Assembly: GCA_002364005.1 (NCBI GenBank)
Contig: DEXG01000023.1
Span: forward strand, 180,325 to 230,613
DNA from: Phycisphaerales bacterium UBA3190
GTDB taxonomy: Bacteria; Planctomycetota; Phycisphaerae; Phycisphaerales; UBA1924
Reading direction: 5' to 3'
Length of the DNA stretch: 50,289 nt
The notes below the pieces were generated by a model. The model had not been told where the DNA came from, did no database searches, and saw only the letters and a program-made list of their open reading frames with translations. This document shows positions 42,133 to 50,289 of the stretch, piece by piece. The first letter of the stretch is position 1, and each line of letters opens with the position of its first letter. The translations under genes were made by a program, and so were the position numbers.

Positions 42133-42181
42133 TCAACTCGCAAGATTCGGTTGGTGTTCGCAACCCAACGCCCTCTCGTTG
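42133..42181 (+). promoter_or_regulatory. Shared leader element, copy C (tandem hairpins), divergent region
   Basis: Pattern TCAA, 23 nt, GCAAC, 13 nt, GTTG, with AATCAACTC as in copy B. Hairpin 1 is GGTTG/CAACC; hairpin 2 is CCAACG-CCCTCT-CGTTGG (perfect 6 bp). A TACAAT -10-like hexamer (42128-42133) touches its left end; no good -35 was seen. It lies about 160 nt before the TolC-like start. The rest of the gap to 42340 shows no gene. Confidence 0.5.
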
Positions 42182-42340
42182 GTAAAGAATCGGTATATGG
42201 TACGCTTCTCGTACCCCGTGTGTGGACCCCCAAACCGAGACATGAGCCCGACTTGCGATCAGCGATCCGAGTCAATCACGCTCCCACCTCTGTCGACCAG
42301 GAGTGAATCGACCTTGGCGAACCCGTCGAAAGCACAAGTC

Positions 42341-44299
42341 ATGCAGCCACCCATGCGTTCGAAACACCGATTTTCAGCCAGCCGAGCCCTCGCGTGTTCG
42401 ATCTCGGCCATGGTGATCGCATGGGGCTTTGGGTGCAAAGCGCCCGCCGACTACCGAACCGAAGCGGATGATGTCGCGACCCGTATTCTGGACGAGGCAT
42501 GGCCTCAGGTCACCGGGCACGAGGAATCGTTCACGATACTCCCGGCGGAGCAAACCCTTCGCCGTCGCCTGCTACTCGAGCAGCGCCTCCCCACCGCAAC
42601 CCCTGCCTCGGCCGGCTCCGCGGACGACCGCCGGATCGAACAGTGGCCAGACAAGGACTACATCGAATCTCGCTCACCGGGATTCATGCTCCAGTCCGAA
42701 GCATCGCTTGAGCAACAACCACTCCGCATCACCCTGAACGAGGCCCTCCAAGTCGCGGCCTACAACAGCAGGAACTACCAGTCCCAGAAAGAGGGGGTCT
42801 ATCAGACCGCCCTCCGTTTGGACCTCCAGCGTGACGCATTCCGGAACACCTGGGCGGGAGTCGTTGATTCGGTCGTCAGTTCCTCGCTCGGCGCCAACAG
42901 CGAGACCAACGGCGTGAGCAACTCCGGCTCGCTCGAGGTCAGCAGGCAGTTCGAGAACGGCATGCGGTTCACGAGCATGATCGCCGTCGACCTCGTGAAC
43001 CTGCTCAACGGCTCACGCGAGGGCTCGACCGGGCTGACGCTCGATACGAGTCTGGAGATCCCACTGCTGCGTGGATCGAGTAAGTTCGTCGTCACCGAGC
43101 CGCTGACCCAAGCCGAGCGCGATGTGGTCTACGCGATTTACGATTTCGAGCGGTTCAAGCGAACCTTCGCGGTCCAGATCGCCAGCAGCTACCTCTCGGT
43201 GCTGCAGCAGCAGGACCGCGTCGAGAACGCCGTCGAGAACTACGAGCGTGTCGTCGCCTCAACACGCCGTGCACGCCGCCTGGCAGACGCCGGCCGTCTG
43301 CCCGAGATCCAGGTCGACCAGTCGATCCAGGACGAGCTGCGTGCCCGCAACTCATGGATCAGCGCCCAACAGAGCTACGAGCGTGCGTTGGATAGTTTCA
43401 AGCTCACGCTGGGTCTCCCGACCGACGCGGTCATCGAGCTTGACCCACGCGAGTTCGACCTGCTCCTCAACGAACCACGCTTCGAGCGCTACCTTCGTTC
43501 GCAAAGCGAGGGCGAGCAGGAAACCGTCCCCCCAGCCGATGCCCCCGTCGTGCTTGAGCCGCCAAGCAATGTCGATGCCGGGCCATTCGAGCTTGACGAG
43601 ACCGACGCGATCCTGATCTCGCTGATCAACCGCCTCGATCTGCGGGTTGCGGTCGGTGAGATCGTCGACGCACAGCGAGGCGTGGCCATCGCGGCCGACA
43701 ACCTGCGGGCCGATGTCACACTCCTGGGTCGTGCCTCGCTCGGTGAGAGCCGCTCGCTCAACAGCGCCACGCAGGACGATGCACAGCTCCGCACCGACCG
43801 CGGCTTCTACTCGCTCCTGCTCGGGATCGACCTGCCCCTTGAACGCACAAGCGAACGCAACAGCTACCGCAATGCACTGATTGCCTATGAGCAGACCATT
43901 CGTGCGTTGCAGGACGCCGAGGACTCGGTCAAGTTCGATGTCCGAAGCACGCTCCGGGATCTGCTCGAAGCGCGTGAATCGATCAAGATTCAGGCCGAAT
44001 CGGTGCGTGTGGCCCAGCGACGCGTCGACTCGACCAACCTCTTCCTGCAAGCAGGCCGTGCGGAAATCCGCGACCTGCTGGAAGCACAGAACGACCTGAA
44101 CTCGGCACAGGACGCCCTGACCAACGCGGTGGTGAACTACCGAATCGGTGAGCTTGAACTCCAACGCGATCTGGGCGTGCTCGTCGTCCGCAGCGATGGG
44201 CTCTGGACCGAGTTCGATGCAGAATCAGTGGACTTGGATGCCGTCCGAAAGACCATCGAGGCAAACCGCCCCGGCCTGTTGTCTGAAGTAGATGCCTGA
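42341..44299 (+). CDS. TolC-family outer-membrane efflux lipoprotein
   Basis: 652-residue outer-membrane channel component. A long signal region ends in a lipobox (IAWGFGC, Cys at about residue 32), then KAPADYR. Two OEP repeats follow: the first begins LRITLNEALQVAAYNSRN, the second ILISLINRLDLRVAVGEIVDAQRG. Long coiled-coil stretches such as AEIRDLLEAQNDLNSAQDAL match TolC hairpins. It is longer than E. coli TolC, with about 100 extra N-terminal residues. ATG 42341 or 42353 could start it; the open frame back to 42080 crosses the leader element and is not likely coding. First gene of an operon with an adaptor and a MacB-like pair. Confidence 0.9.
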   Translation: MQPPMRSKHRFSASRALACSISAMVIAWGFGCKAPADYRTEADDVATRILDEAWPQVTGHEESFTILPAEQTLRRRLLLEQRLPTATPASAGSADDRRIEQWPDKDYIESRSPGFMLQSEASLEQQPLRITLNEALQVAAYNSRNYQSQKEGVYQTALRLDLQRDAFRNTWAGVVDSVVSSSLGANSETNGVSNSGSLEVSRQFENGMRFTSMIAVDLVNLLNGSREGSTGLTLDTSLEIPLLRGSSKFVVTEPLTQAERDVVYAIYDFERFKRTFAVQIASSYLSVLQQQDRVENAVENYERVVASTRRARRLADAGRLPEIQVDQSIQDELRARNSWISAQQSYERALDSFKLTLGLPTDAVIELDPREFDLLLNEPRFERYLRSQSEGEQETVPPADAPVVLEPPSNVDAGPFELDETDAILISLINRLDLRVAVGEIVDAQRGVAIAADNLRADVTLLGRASLGESRSLNSATQDDAQLRTDRGFYSLLLGIDLPLERTSERNSYRNALIAYEQTIRALQDAEDSVKFDVRSTLRDLLEARESIKIQAESVRVAQRRVDSTNLFLQAGRAEIRDLLEAQNDLNSAQDALTNAVVNYRIGELELQRDLGVLVVRSDGLWTEFDAESVDLDAVRKTIEANRPGLLSEVDA

Positions 44300-44320
44300 C
44301 ACCCAAACAAGGAATCAACC

Positions 44321-45967
44321 ATGCGCAAGACTCTACGAAACACAATCCTGATCAGTACCGCACTGCTGCTGACCGGTGGTGTTCTTGTCGCCATGGCGGC
44401 GGACACCCAAAGCACGAAGATCACCACGAACATGGCGACCTACACCGTGGAGCGTGCCCCACTCTCGATCACACTCACCGAGTCGGGCACGGTGAAATCC
44501 CGCGACCAGTACATCGTCAAGAATGAGGTCGAGGGCCGCACATCGATCATCTATGTCATCGATGAGGGCACGCTGGTCAGCAAGGGTGACCTGCTGATCG
44601 AGCTGGATTCGAGCGCCCTCGAAGACCGCCTCGTCGACCAACAGATCCAGGTCGAGAACAGCGAAGCCGATTATGTCTCGGCCAAGGAAAACCTCGCGGT
44701 CGTCAAGATCCAGACCCAGAGCAATGTGGCCAAGGCAGAGCTGGACAACCAGTTCGCGATCGAAGACAAGGTCAAGTACCTTGAGGGCGAATGGCCCAAG
44801 CAACTCATGGAAGCCGAGACCGATGTCACGCTCAAGGACGAGGAACTGCGAAGGACCACCGACGAGTTCAACTGGAGCAAGCGGCTCTTCGAAGAGAAGT
44901 ACCTCTCTGAGACCGAGTACCGGGCCGACGAACTGGCAATGAAACGGGCACAGCTCCAACTGGCGCTCTCGCAGGAGAACCTCAAGCTCCTGGAGAACTT
45001 CACCCACAAGCGACGCATCGCCGAGCTCGACTCCGAGATCGAGCAGAAGGCACTGACCCTCGAGCGGGTCCGTCGCGAATCATCGAGTGACCTGGTCCAG
45101 GCCGAGGCACGGCTGCGTGCCCGTGAAGCCGAGCTGAAGCGTCAGCAGGGACGCCTGGACAAGATCGAAGATCAGATCGCCAAGACCAAGATGTACGCCC
45201 CCGCTGATGGGATGGTCGTGTACGCAACCAGCTCCGAGTTCAGCTGGCGTGGCGACACCGAGCCGCTGGACGAGGGTCAGGAAGTCCGCGAGCGTCAGGA
45301 ACTCATCCACCTCCCCACCGCTGATTCCATGATGGTCCGCATGCAGATCCATGAGTCATCACTGGGCAAGGTCAGTGTTGGCCAGCCCGTCAACATCAAG
45401 ATCGATGCCCTCCCCGAATCAAGCTTCACCGGGCGCGTCACCAAGATCGCCCCCCTCCCGGACGCCCAGTCGGTCTTCATGAACCCCGATCTGAAGGTCT
45501 ATGACACCGATGTCATGATCGACGGCGTCCACCATCAGCTCCGCACGGGCATGAGCTGCCAGGCCACCATCCTGATCGAGAAGCATCTCGATGCGATCGC
45601 CGTCCCGCTGCAATCGGTCGTCGGCCGCGGCAGCGACTCGATGGTGTATGTCATCGAGGGAAACAAAGGCATCCCACGCAAGGTCACGACCGGGCTTGAC
45701 AACAACGCCATGATCCACATCATTGATGGACTCAAGGCCGGCGAGAAAATCATGCTCACCCCACCTCTGAGTGAGAATGTCTCGATGGCCAACTCGAGCA
45801 AGGGCGGCGAGTTCCCGAATCAGGGGGCGACTGGCCCGTCGGGGACACCCCAGCGACAAGGCGGAAACACCCAGACCACCACCCCGACGCAGAGGCCGAC
45901 CGGCACTCGTCCGCCACAAGGTCAGAGCGGCGCAAGGCCACAGCGAGGCGGCGGGGGTCAGCCCTGA
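44321..45967 (+). CDS. Periplasmic adaptor (MacA/HlyD family)
   Basis: 548-residue membrane-fusion protein that joins an inner-membrane ABC pump to TolC. An N-terminal signal/anchor (ILISTALLLTGGVLVAMA) precedes a split biotinyl-lipoyl domain (VEGRTSIIYVIDEGTLVSKG and MYAPADGMVVY). A long coiled-coil hairpin covers about 90-290, then come beta-barrel and membrane-proximal domains (GQPVNIKIDALPES, AVPLQSVV). The last 50 or so residues are disordered and rich in Gly, Pro, Thr and Gln. AAGGA lies 7 nt before the ATG. The stop overlaps the next ATG by one base. Confidence 0.92.
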   Translation: MRKTLRNTILISTALLLTGGVLVAMAADTQSTKITTNMATYTVERAPLSITLTESGTVKSRDQYIVKNEVEGRTSIIYVIDEGTLVSKGDLLIELDSSALEDRLVDQQIQVENSEADYVSAKENLAVVKIQTQSNVAKAELDNQFAIEDKVKYLEGEWPKQLMEAETDVTLKDEELRRTTDEFNWSKRLFEEKYLSETEYRADELAMKRAQLQLALSQENLKLLENFTHKRRIAELDSEIEQKALTLERVRRESSSDLVQAEARLRAREAELKRQQGRLDKIEDQIAKTKMYAPADGMVVYATSSEFSWRGDTEPLDEGQEVRERQELIHLPTADSMMVRMQIHESSLGKVSVGQPVNIKIDALPESSFTGRVTKIAPLPDAQSVFMNPDLKVYDTDVMIDGVHHQLRTGMSCQATILIEKHLDAIAVPLQSVVGRGSDSMVYVIEGNKGIPRKVTTGLDNNAMIHIIDGLKAGEKIMLTPPLSENVSMANSSKGGEFPNQGATGPSGTPQRQGGNTQTTTPTQRPTGTRPPQGQSGARPQRGGGGQP

Positions 45968-46767
45968 TGAGCGCCCTGGCCGATTCTCAAACCAAGACGA
46001 GCAATCAGATGGACACCCCACGGGGAAGCGACGACAGCACGGGTAGCGTGATCCGACTGAATCAGGTCTGGAAAACCTATCGCATGGGCGATCAGGATGT
46101 CCATGCATTGGCCGGCGTCGACCTGAACATCGAGCGGGGCAGCTTCTGGGCCATCTCCGGGTCCAGCGGCTCGGGCAAGAGCACCATGCTCAACCTGCTG
46201 GGCTGCCTCGATCGACCGACCAAGGGCACCTACCTGCTCGAGGACAAGGACATCGCCAAGGCAACCGACGATGAGCTGTCTGATATCCGCCTGAAGTACA
46301 TCGGGTTTGTCTTCCAGAACTTCCACCTCATCCCCCAGCTGACGGTCGAGGAGAACATCGGGCTCCCCCTGTTTTACCAAGGCATCGAGGGCGCCGATGC
46401 CAGCAAGAAGGCCAGAACGCTCGCCGAGCGGGTTGGCCTGGGTGATCGACTGGGACATCGCCCCACCGAGCTTTCGGGTGGACAGCAGCAACGCGTTGCG
46501 ATCGCGCGGGCGCTCTCGAACGACCCATCGGTGATCCTCGCAGATGAACCAACCGGCAACCTCGACACCTCGACAGGCGATTCGATCATGGCCTTGCTCT
46601 GCGAACTCCATGATCAGGGCAAGACGATCATCATGGTAACCCACGAGCCCGACATCGCGGCATACGCAGACTTTGAACTGGTGATGCGTGACGGGAACAT
46701 CGAAACGATCCGAGAGAACCCGCCGAACCCGAAGCGGACCGCTACCCCAGCGGGAGGTCCATCATGA
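45967..46767 (+). CDS. MacB/LolD-type ABC ATPase
   Basis: 266-residue ATPase subunit of a type VII (mechanotransmission) ABC system. Walker A is SGSSGSGKSTMLNLLG, signature LSGGQQQRVAIARAL and Walker B ILADEPTGNLD, followed by MVTHEPD with the switch His. QNFHLIPQLTVEENI is typical of MacB/LolD. About 30 N-terminal and 20 C-terminal residues are extra and hydrophilic. It is coupled to the adaptor (TGATGA) and to the permease (ATGA). In E. coli MacB, ATPase and permease are fused; here they are separate genes. Confidence 0.95.
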   Translation: MSALADSQTKTSNQMDTPRGSDDSTGSVIRLNQVWKTYRMGDQDVHALAGVDLNIERGSFWAISGSSGSGKSTMLNLLGCLDRPTKGTYLLEDKDIAKATDDELSDIRLKYIGFVFQNFHLIPQLTVEENIGLPLFYQGIEGADASKKARTLAERVGLGDRLGHRPTELSGGQQQRVAIARALSNDPSVILADEPTGNLDTSTGDSIMALLCELHDQGKTIIMVTHEPDIAAYADFELVMRDGNIETIRENPPNPKRTATPAGGPS

Positions 46768-48029
46768 TCTGGCGATTCATTCGCAATGTGCGCCTCGGCA
46801 TCAAAACCCTGATGCTGCACAAGATGCGTTCGATGCTGACCATGCTGGGCATGGTGTTCGGCGTCGGGGCGGTCATCGCCATGCTCGCGGTCGGTGAGGG
46901 TGCCAGCCGCGAGGCGCTCGACCAGATCCGCAAGCTGGGCAGCCAGAACATCATCATCAACTCACAGAAGCCGGTCGAGCAGGCCGCGGCCGGGGCGATG
47001 AATGTCCGCATGAATATATATGGGCTGCTCTACGACGACCTCAGCCGCATCGAGCAGAGCTACGAGACCGTGCACCGTGTCGTCCCCGCCAAGCTCCTGC
47101 GTGGTCAGGGACGCGTCCTAGGCCGAACCCTTGAGCTGCGCCTCGTCGGGACCTCGCCCGACTGGTTCGATCTCGTGGCCCGCGAACTGATCGCCGGGCG
47201 TCGCATGTCCCAGCGTGACCTCGACGAGAACTCCAGCGTCGTGGTGCTCACCGAGCACGGGGCACGCCGGTTGCTCGCCGGCCAACAAACACTCGGCGCT
47301 CAGGTGCTCATCAACTCCGGCTATTACACCGTGATCGGGGTGGTGAAGTCTGAAGAATCGCAATCAAGCACCATGCAGACGCCGGACCAGAACATCGACG
47401 CGTATATCCCGATCAATGTCGCCATCGAACGCTTCGGGGATATCAGCGTGACACGCAGCAGCGGCTCACGCTCACGGGAACTCGTCGAGTTGCACCAGCT
47501 CATCGTGCAGGTCGATTCGATCGACCATGTTGAATCCACGGCGGCCGCGATCGATCGCATGCTTGAGCTCAACCACCCCAAGAAAGACTACAGCATGAGC
47601 GTGCCGCTGGCATTGCTCCGTCAGGCCGAAGCAACACAGCGAACCTTCAACATCGTGCTCGGATCCATCGCGGGCATCTCGCTGCTGATCGGTGGTATCG
47701 GGATCATGAATATCATGCTCGCATCGGTCACCGAACGCACCAAGGAGATCGGGATCCGGCGTGCCATCGGCGCCAAACGCAAGCAGATCGTTGGCCAGTT
47801 CCTGATCGAAACCGTCGTGCTCTCGGTCACGGGTGGACTCATCGGCATCGGGATCGGCATCCTGATCCCGTGGCTGATCACCATGTTCGCCCAGATGCCC
47901 ACCGCGGTTACCATGTGGAGCGTCATGCTCTCAGTCGTCATCTCGGTCGGTATCGGTATCGTCTTCGGGATGTACCCCGCGATGCGTGCGGCGAACCTGG
48001 ACCCGATCGTCGCGCTCCGCCACGAATAA
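46764..48029 (+). CDS. MacB/FtsX-type ABC permease
   Basis: 421-residue permease with the MacB layout: TM1 at about 20-45 (MLTMLGMVFGVGAVIAML), a periplasmic domain of about 230 residues and three C-terminal TM helices. The FtsX motifs SVTERTKEIGIRRAIGAKR and AMRAANLDPIVALRHE are near the C-terminus. Together with the ATPase, adaptor and TolC-like protein it makes a complete tripartite pump. Such pumps drive periplasmic substrates (peptides, lipoproteins, macrolides, glycolipids) through TolC; which one here is unknown. Confidence 0.94.
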   Translation: MIWRFIRNVRLGIKTLMLHKMRSMLTMLGMVFGVGAVIAMLAVGEGASREALDQIRKLGSQNIIINSQKPVEQAAAGAMNVRMNIYGLLYDDLSRIEQSYETVHRVVPAKLLRGQGRVLGRTLELRLVGTSPDWFDLVARELIAGRRMSQRDLDENSSVVVLTEHGARRLLAGQQTLGAQVLINSGYYTVIGVVKSEESQSSTMQTPDQNIDAYIPINVAIERFGDISVTRSSGSRSRELVELHQLIVQVDSIDHVESTAAAIDRMLELNHPKKDYSMSVPLALLRQAEATQRTFNIVLGSIAGISLLIGGIGIMNIMLASVTERTKEIGIRRAIGAKRKQIVGQFLIETVVLSVTGGLIGIGIGILIPWLITMFAQMPTAVTMWSVMLSVVISVGIGIVFGMYPAMRAANLDPIVALRHE

Positions 48030-48079
48030 CCACAACCGCGTAGACCATCGGTCTTGCACGGTGCCGGCGCCACGACGCA

Positions 48080-48095
48080 TGCCGAAGCATCGGCA
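48080..48095 (+). other. Hairpin between MacB-like permease and MBL gene
   Basis: TGCCGA-AGCA-TCGGCA is a perfect 6-bp stem with a 4-nt loop, 51 nt after the permease stop. No T-run follows, so termination is uncertain. Confidence 0.3.
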
Positions 48096-48184
48096 CGCCC
48101 ACTCGTATCGCCAACCGCAGACGCTAGAATGCATGGCAAGGAATCACAGGCCGATTCGCGCCTGAGAACATGCGAGGTGTACCC

Positions 48185-49615
48185 ATGCTGATGCGAATGA
48201 TCTACGACGAAAAGCTCGCCCAGGCGGCATACCTGATCGGGTGCCAGCAGACGGGCGAGGCGATCATCTTTGATCCCGAACGCGATGTCGATCGGTACAT
48301 CGACCTCGCGGCGACGCACGGCCTGCAGATCATCGCGGCCGCGGAAACCCACATCCACGCCGACTTTGTCTCCGGCTCACGCGAGCTGGCCGAACGCATC
48401 GGAGCCAAGGTTTATGTCAGCGACGAGGGCGGCGAGGACTGGCGCTACCAGTGGCTCGACAAGAAATCCGGCGGCGGCAGCTACGACCACCAGCTGCTCA
48501 AAGATGGCGATTCGTTCAGGGTCGGGAAGATCGAGTTCACCGCCCTGCATACCCCCGGGCACACACCCGAGCACATGGTCTACCTCGTCACTGATCACGG
48601 GTCGGGCGCGACCGAACCCATCGGGATGGTCAGCGGCGACTTCGTCTTCGTCGGCGACCTCGGGCGACCGGACCTGCTCGAGACCGCGGCCGGGCAGGCG
48701 GGCGCGATGGAACCCTCGGCACGCAATCTCTACAACACGCTTCAGCGACTCGAAGGCATTCCCGACTTTGTTCAGGTCTGGCCCGCGCACGGGGCGGGCA
48801 GCGCCTGCGGCAAGGCCCTCGGCGCGGTCCCAACGAGCACCATCGGGTACGAAAAACGATTCAACCCGGCGATCCTGGCGGGGCGTGACGAGCAACGCTT
48901 TGTCGATTTCATCCTCAGCGGGCAACCCGAGCCGCCGCTGTACTTTGCCAACATGAAGCGGGATAACAAGATCGGCCCACCGGTTCTGGGAGGGCTCCCG
49001 ACGGCCAAGCAGATGTCCCCGACCGAACTGACCACCCTGGATACCCGCTCGGTGGCCCTGCTCGATGTGCGGGATTGGGACACATACCGGGCGGGTCACC
49101 TGCCCGGGGCGATGTCGTTTGAGATGGGCAACTCGTTCAACACCGATGTCGGCTCGATGGTCCGCGATACCGATGACATCTACCTGATCATCGATCCGGA
49201 TCGGCTCGAAGAGTGTCTTCGTGACCTGGTCCGTATCGGGCTCGACCACATCAAGGGCTGGTGCCCTGCCAATGAGTTCACCCAGAACCCGCCCGAGGGG
49301 CTGGTGACAACCGGCGAGATCAGTGTGGATCAGGCCCAGACGCTGATCGACGCGGGCAAGGTCCGTGTTGTTGATGTGCGCCGGGCGACCGAGTTCAGCG
49401 AGGGGCATATCCCCAACGCGGTCAATATCGCACACACCCGCCTGGCCTCGCGCATGAGCGAGGTGCCGGGCAATGGGCCACTGCTCATCAACTGCCGGAG
49501 TGGGAAGCGTTCGGCCCGGGCATCGGGCTATCTGCAACGGGCCGGGTATGAGGTCATCAACCTCGAGGGCGGCTACCTTGCTTGGGAAGCCGCTCAGGCA
49601 CCCTCGGCAAGCTGA
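48185..49615 (+). CDS. Metallo-beta-lactamase-fold hydrolase with two rhodanese domains (persulfide dioxygenase-like)
   Basis: 476-residue cytoplasmic protein, likely in sulfide/persulfide handling. The MBL domain (about 1-250) has THIHADFVSG, HTPGHTPEH and SGDFVFVGDLGRPDLL, the iron/metal ligands of the ETHE1/persulfide-dioxygenase type. A rhodanese-like domain (about 270-365, LLDVRDWDTYRAGHLPGA) has no Cys at the active position; LIIDPDRLEE stands there. A second rhodanese (about 370-472) has the active CRSGKRSA. ATG 48185 has GAGGTG upstream and is preferred to ATG 48170. The last 22 nt overlap the convergent argH. Confidence 0.9.
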   Translation: MLMRMIYDEKLAQAAYLIGCQQTGEAIIFDPERDVDRYIDLAATHGLQIIAAAETHIHADFVSGSRELAERIGAKVYVSDEGGEDWRYQWLDKKSGGGSYDHQLLKDGDSFRVGKIEFTALHTPGHTPEHMVYLVTDHGSGATEPIGMVSGDFVFVGDLGRPDLLETAAGQAGAMEPSARNLYNTLQRLEGIPDFVQVWPAHGAGSACGKALGAVPTSTIGYEKRFNPAILAGRDEQRFVDFILSGQPEPPLYFANMKRDNKIGPPVLGGLPTAKQMSPTELTTLDTRSVALLDVRDWDTYRAGHLPGAMSFEMGNSFNTDVGSMVRDTDDIYLIIDPDRLEECLRDLVRIGLDHIKGWCPANEFTQNPPEGLVTTGEISVDQAQTLIDAGKVRVVDVRRATEFSEGHIPNAVNIAHTRLASRMSEVPGNGPLLINCRSGKRSARASGYLQRAGYEVINLEGGYLAWEAAQAPSAS

Positions 49616-50289
49616 GTCAGGCGGGCCTCGATCGCGTCGAGCATCAGGTTCCCGCACCCGCCGGGTGACACCCGTTCCCGCACGCTCGCGTCGATATCCA
49701 CCCCTGAGGCGTCGGTGTCTCCAATTGACTGGGCGGCCTGCACATACGCGTCTCGGAACGCCATCCCCTCGCTGGCCAGCTTCACCGCGTGATCGGTCGC
49801 GAACATCGTCGGATCGATCGCGTCGCGCATCCGCTCGGTGTGGAGCGTCGCGGTTTCGATCAGTCGGGGGATATGGGACAGTGCCTCGATCGAGACCTTG
49901 ACGGCACGGATCAGCGCGGGCTTGGTGATCTGGAGATCACGCTGGTACCCGCTGGGCAGACTCATCGTCTGCTGGATCTCGGCCAGCGCCCCACCCACCA
50001 CCGCCGTCGAAGCGCGCAGCAACTCGGCCATATCGGGGTTCTTCTTGTTTGGCATGATTGACGACCCGGTGACAAAGCCCGAGGCGAGGGTCACGAACCC
50101 AAACTCCTGGCTGCTGAAGAGCGAGTAGTCCCATGCGAGGCGGCGCACCTCCTGCATGGCTTGCCAGAGCGTGGCGATGACCTGATGCTCCAGACGCCCG
50201 CGAGCCGCCTGCGTCGCCATCGGGTTGATCTGCACGCGAGCAAACCCCAGCTCGTCGGCGACCTGATCGCGTGCCAGAGGCAGATTGAC
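49594..50289 (-). CDS. argH: Argininosuccinate lyase, C-terminal part, cut by window edge
   Basis: C-terminal 231 residues of the last enzyme of arginine synthesis, which splits argininosuccinate into arginine and fumarate. The superfamily signature GSSIMPNKKNPD with the catalytic Ser loop is present, as are LPSGYQRDLQITK and the C-terminal swivel domain. The text before the signature (INPMATQAARGRLE) differs from the SVSDRD pattern of E. coli and resembles the QMGRGKTE-type variant that I recall from Bacteroidetes. The N-terminus lies beyond base 50289. Stop at 49594, inside the end of the convergent MBL gene. Confidence 0.92.
   Translation of the reverse strand, partial: VNLPLARDQVADELGFARVQINPMATQAARGRLEHQVIATLWQAMQEVRRLAWDYSLFSSQEFGFVTLASGFVTGSSIMPNKKNPDMAELLRASTAVVGGALAEIQQTMSLPSGYQRDLQITKPALIRAVKVSIEALSHIPRLIETATLHTERMRDAIDPTMFATDHAVKLASEGMAFRDAYVQAAQSIGDTDASGVDIDASVRERVSPGGCGNLMLDAIEARLTQLAEGA

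Noticed and set aside
1..50289. CRISPR arrays, tRNA/rRNA genes, insertion sequences, prophage genes
   Set aside because: No array-like repeats, tRNA-like folds, transposase motifs or phage proteins were seen on reading both strands.

Overview
The window looks like a chromosome segment of a planctomycete of the Phycisphaerae type. The evidence is indirect but consistent: a short secreted protein ending in a PEP-CTERM tail with a terminal RRRR, a prepilin-like protein with the planctomycete H-x9-DG motif, a dockerin-like repeat on a secreted protease, and generally high G+C. No rRNA, tRNA, CRISPR array, transposase or phage gene was seen. Genes are dense, many overlap by 4 bases (ATGA), and both edges cut a gene: a prolyl oligopeptidase on the left and an argininosuccinate lyase on the right.

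Layout. 1-11.1 kb is mostly minus strand: S9 peptidase, an ABC ATPase with a large two-TM envelope protein, an M20 dipeptidase, a PEP-CTERM protein, an AT-richer two-gene prepilin operon and a secreted endonuclease/exonuclease/phosphatase-family protein. 11.2-17.7 kb is a tightly packed plus-strand run: ispH, rlmN, a YwaF-like membrane protein, a WecA/MraY-type phosphosugar transferase and an O-antigen-ligase-like protein. This links isoprenoid supply with lipid-linked glycan assembly. 18.2-27.3 kb holds housekeeping genes (fusA, an adenylate kinase, fumC), a transglutaminase-fold protein that has lost its catalytic residues, and a large secreted subtilase with a P-domain.

27.5-48.0 kb is the most interesting part: a 20-kb glycan synthesis and envelope-export locus. 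It has three plus-strand operons and a two-gene glycosyltransferase operon on the minus strand. Operon 1 is an MsbA-like ABC exporter overlapping a secretin-like lipoprotein with an unusual extra C-terminal domain of about 300 residues. Operon 2 is a 1531-residue glycosyltransferase/methyltransferase multidomain protein, a methyltransferase with a coiled coil and basic tail (WbdD-like in layout), and a Wzm/Wzt-type polysaccharide ABC exporter. Operon 3 is a TolC-like lipoprotein, a MacA/HlyD-like adaptor and a split MacB-like ATPase/permease pair. Each of the three plus-strand operon heads is preceded by the same layout: TCAA, 19-23 nt, GCAAC, 13-15 nt, GTTG. This forms two tandem hairpins close to the predicted transcription start, and I saw it nowhere else in the window. 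I infer that the three operons are co-regulated and form one glycan export system.

48.2 kb to the end holds a persulfide-dioxygenase-like metallo-hydrolase fused to two rhodanese domains, converging on argH. Functions come from motifs read by eye; no database search was possible.
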